Assembly (NCBI GenBank): GCA_905221605.1 | Contig: CAJNDS010002457.1 | Span: 575,501 to 639,500 of the forward strand | Length of the DNA: 64,000 bases | Direction: 5' to 3' | From: Symbiodinium natans | Lineage: Eukaryota; Sar; Dinophyceae; Suessiales; Symbiodiniaceae | Shown here: piece after piece, positions 61,414 to 64,000 of the stretch | Numbering within the stretch: the stretch's first letter is position 1 | How the letters are laid out: each line of letters opens with the position of its first letter | The notes under the pieces: generated by a model | The model's input: the letters and a program-made list of their open reading frames with translations, nothing else | The model's database searches: none | Told to the model about the DNA's origin: nothing | Position numbers and translations under genes: made by a program

Positions 61414-62684
61414 TGTTGGCCAGTGCTGGCTGCAAGGGCAACAAACAAAAATCCCGAAGCCGCCCTAAAATGCCTTACAGCCCTAAAACCTAAGCTCTAA
61501 ACCCGGAAAAAAAAAGAACCTGCAAACTTGGGGCATGGCGCTCGAAGGTCAAATCCTCCAACTTACCCCGAGCGTCTGCTGAATGTAGCCTGCGCCATGT
61601 GGGATTGAGGGCTGGGGAAAGTGCGCCAGGCTTCTAGGCTCCTCAGGAGTTTGTTGAATTTCTAGGCTTAAATACCCCCACCCCTTGTACACTTAGGGTT
61701 CCCCGAAAGTGACCTGAATTATAGTTCAGAGAGAAGACCAGATGAAGAGAACCCACGAAACCCTGATCTCACCTGCTCAACTTACGTGCACACGCGAGTT
61801 GCTGGCTCGGTGGCCTGGAGGATTCATTGCACCCCCGACCTACCAGCATGCCCCATAAGCCCTGAAAGCCCGAAGCCGTCAAGGCTAAGAACAAGATCCG
61901 GCTCTTAATCGAGGACCCAGAGTCTCAGACTAGGCCCGTATTCCCTATTTGTGGGGGTTAGGTTCTTTCAGAAGCCCCTGGGGGAAAAAAAAGGGCACCC
62001 TTTGATTCCTAGCCCTAAACCCTTCAAAGGGCACCCTTGCCCTTCCAGGTTTCTCTTGGGTGTAGAAATTCTTTCGCACCTTCAGGACTGGTATCAGATC
62101 GCGGCTGCCCCAGAAGACGTACATCGCAGGGTTGGCATTGTAATTCGGAGGTGTTTTGGCGGCTTAGGTTTTTAGGTTTTTAGGGTTTCGGGTTGCGGGT
62201 TTAGGCTGGAGCCCTAAATCCGGCTTTTTGCGCGAGTGCTGGGGGGGGGGGGGGGGCCGCCCCTAAACCCTAAACCCTAAACCCTCCTTGCGGGAGTTTC
62301 ATGGAGGTGAGCTGACCGGCGCGCGGGAGTCAGCCTTGGTTGTGCCTCAGCTCAACGGATTCTTGGGGTTCGGGTTGAACCGGTTTAGGGTTTAGGGCTT
62401 AGGGTGTAGGGTTTAGGGTTTAGGCTTAGGGTTTAGGGTTTAGGGCTTAGGGTTTAGGGTTTCGAGCACCCCAAAGTGGATGGAGCACACGGCACAGGGC
62501 GACCTCAGATTGCCAGGACCTTTGTTGCAATGCTTGTGCACGAGCAGATGGTGTAGAGATAGCCGGGGATGTAAGTAGGATCCTGAACCCCAAAGCCTAA
62601 ACCTTAAACAAGCTAGGATCTTAAAACTGCCCCTGAGTAAGGAGTCCGAGATGTCGCTCCAGCCTGGGACTTACAGCACCAGAT
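61414..62684. other. Stretch with short telomere-like tracts, no supported gene
   Basis: 61910-62050 has ends GACCCAGAGT and CTAGCCC like the element at 18635-18730. 62265-62285 is CCCTAAA and 62380-62465 is TTTAGGG with TTAGGGC variants. No coding call is made. Confidence 0.5.
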
Positions 62685-63038
62685 TTGCTGTCTTTGCAGG
62701 TTTTTGTTGGAGTTCTTGACAGGCGGGATATCCCAGCAAGCCTATGCATGCGCTTTGCTGTCGATGCTGGACAGGTGGTCGATCCTTTTAGCTATTGCAC
62801 TGCACAGAACCCTAAACGAAGAGCGTCTAACGTGGCGACTTTCATGATTTGCTGTGATGGACGACAGCGCTTCAGCGAAGCTTGCACCTGGTGTGCTGCA
62901 TTAAAAAAATTGCTTGCAATCGAATCTATGACCTCCCGCAAGCCGATGTTTGATGGTCGCCGTGCCAGCAAGCAAATTACTCGGATTGACTGTGACATGT
63001 CGAGAACCTTCACGTTCTTTGATGGTATCCTTCCGTAG
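62685..63038 (+). CDS. Possible terminal exon, unknown
   Basis: After TGTCTTTGCAG the frame is open for 112 codons (VFVGVLDRRDIPASLCMRFA, then ICCDGRQRFSEACTWCAALK), closing with TAG at 63036-63038. There are no telomeric units inside except one CCCTAAA. The acceptor-like start and length give modest support. The cysteines are not in a recognised motif. An overlapping minus-strand frame (62792-63205) is equally long, so the coding status is doubtful. Confidence 0.3.
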   Translation: MLSLQVFVGVLDRRDIPASLCMRFAVDAGQVVDPFSYCTAQNPKRRASNVATFMICCDGRQRFSEACTWCAALKKLLAIESMTSRKPMFDGRRASKQITRIDCDMSRTFTFFDGILP

Positions 63039-63329
63039 GGTTCAGGGTTTCGGGCAGTGTGAACCATGAAGGTGTGCGTTTTGGGTGTATGGCCTTCTGT
63101 TGAATGGAGCAGAGAATGCAAGGCGCATGCTGGCGAAGCTACAGCACGACTATTCCGAGCTGTCGGCAGGCAACAAACCTCATTGTTGAAAGCTGACACG
63201 CACAAACTCTAAGCCCCAACAGGTCCGAAATTTCCGGTCTTTTCGGGACATGCTGATGAGCTTGTAGGGGTGAGAGTTCAGGGCGCGCGGTCTTGGATGA
63301 TCGGCCCAAGTACCCAACTTCACCCAAGA

Positions 63330-63521
63330 CATATACACACACACACACATATGTATATATATATATACACAGATATAAACATGTCTCAATATTATCTTGA
63401 TGTATGTATACAGAGTACATGTAAATAAATCGATAAATAAATAAATAAATATAAATATATATATATATTTATATTTATATATAAACATCTAACCCTATGT
63501 ACTCATATGTGTAAAAAAGAA

Positions 63522-63553
<32 letters not shown>

Positions 63554-63555
63554 GC
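63330..63555. repeat. CA/TA/AAAT microsatellite cluster
   Basis: (CA)n and (TA)n at 63340-63375, TAAA-type units at 63420-63455 and (TA)n at 63520-63550. Minus-strand ORFs rich in Tyr/Ile here are translated repeat. Confidence 0.9.
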
Positions 63556-63631
63556 ATACACAGAATTACCCTAAGCTGCTAAACGTCCTGTCTTCGCTAA
63601 TTGCAGAGGCTTGGAAGAAGAGCGGGAAGCA

Positions 63632-63682
63632 AGGCACGCCGGGACTTGAATCCCGTTGACCCCGAATCCTATAGGTGCCTGA
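63632..63682 (-). pseudogene. Possible 3'-half tRNA-like fragment
   Basis: On the minus strand, CGGGATTCAAGTCCCG resembles a T-arm, followed by GCGTGCC. GGCAC about 40 bases upstream could pair with GTGCC. There is no room for a D-arm and a normal anticodon arm, so at most a truncated or SINE-like fragment is present. Confidence 0.2.
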
Positions 63683-63871
63683 AGAATTCGAATTGGGTTT
63701 TGGGGGCTTCTTATAGAATGGTAGTCTTGTTCCGACCCCTATATTTGAGGTCACTCTTGAGTGTATAGGTTTCACCTTAGATACGCCTTTATTTCTGCGG
63801 GAGCGGAGTGGAGTTGGCTTGACAGGGAGCAGTCTGGGTTCGAGATGGGTTTACTTGTGAACCTGGCTACT

Positions 63872-64000
63872 ATTTGCTTAAGAACCCCCGCAAAAGGGTT
63901 TAGGGGTAAGGGTTTAGGGTTTTAGGGTTCTGCTCTTTGCTTAAGAACCCCCCGCCCCCCCGGAAAAAGAACATCCAATATTCTTCCTTACAAGGGCAAT
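63872..64000. mobile_element. Family E element cut by the window edge
   Basis: TTTGCTTAAGAACCCCC occurs twice (63872 and 63939), separated by TTTAGGG units. The second copy has the family core TTCTTCCTTACAAGGGCAAT at the edge. Confidence 0.75.

Noticed and set aside
63139-63488. Tyr/Ile-rich minus-strand ORFs
   Set aside because: They are translations of the TA/CA microsatellites.
63632-63682. A functional tRNA gene
   Set aside because: Only a T-arm-like and acceptor-like part is visible. There is no D-arm or normal anticodon arm, so it is listed only as a low-confidence fragment.
1-64000. Numerous ORFs ending in LNPKP or NPKP
   Set aside because: CCCTAAACCCTAAA reads Pro-stop or Leu-Asn-Pro-Lys-Pro in its frames, so these are repeat artefacts, not protein tails.

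Overview
This is a eukaryotic nuclear window, most likely from a dinoflagellate. The evidence is: introns that end in AG, usually with a G as the next exon base, but that start with GT, GC or GA; TTTAGGG/CCCTAAA heptamers in both orientations across all 64 kb; all supported genes on the + strand; and many short inverted-repeat elements that sit exactly where reading frames must be spliced. GC/GA donors, unidirectional genes and introner elements are established traits of dinoflagellates. The species is not identified, and a relative such as a syndinian is possible.

Three genes can be built exon by exon with a continuous frame. (1) 17055-20996: an EamA/DMT-type membrane transporter. (2) 25558-36542: a secreted protein of about 1925 residues in 24 exons that joins a DUF1800 domain to a DUF1501 domain. 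These are normally two neighbouring bacterial genes. A cytochrome-b5-like HPGG segment and cysteine-rich inserts lie inside the DUF1800 part. (3) 54470-56727: a 459-residue protein of unknown function in 7 exons, with an internal duplication. A fourth gene, at 38682-41526, is a 2OG-Fe(II) oxygenase (prolyl-4-hydroxylase-like) whose catalytic region spans five short exons.

Elsewhere the coding signal is a chain of exon islands of 40-230 bases between telomeric tracts and inverted-repeat elements. Island series lie at 1-16.2 kb, 21.7-25.5 kb, 41.8-45.7 kb, 47.4-54.3 kb (coiled-coil-like) and 57.4-61.4 kb (coiled-coil-like). Their gene boundaries are uncertain.

The central observation is how the introns are made. 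At least twelve families of short inverted-repeat elements (called A to L here) occur in the window. Where one interrupts a gene, the element ends in AG. The exon bases that follow (G plus T, C or A and more) are usually repeated at the 5' boundary, so the donor dinucleotide is part of the target duplication. This explains the mix of GT, GC and GA donors. Many of these introns also carry telomeric heptamer tracts, and some are mostly telomeric repeat (for example 20723-20856). The window therefore looks like genes colonised first by introners and then by telomeric-repeat expansion inside them.

Other structures include a 570-bp inverted-repeat transposon flanked by TA repeats (45948-46520), an inverted satellite (10835-11625), two palindromes centred on GGCCGGCC (11844-11984), a long hairpin (16665-16775) and several TA/CA microsatellites. 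No rRNA gene, CRISPR array or intact tRNA gene was seen. All splice calls are by eye and have not been checked against transcripts.
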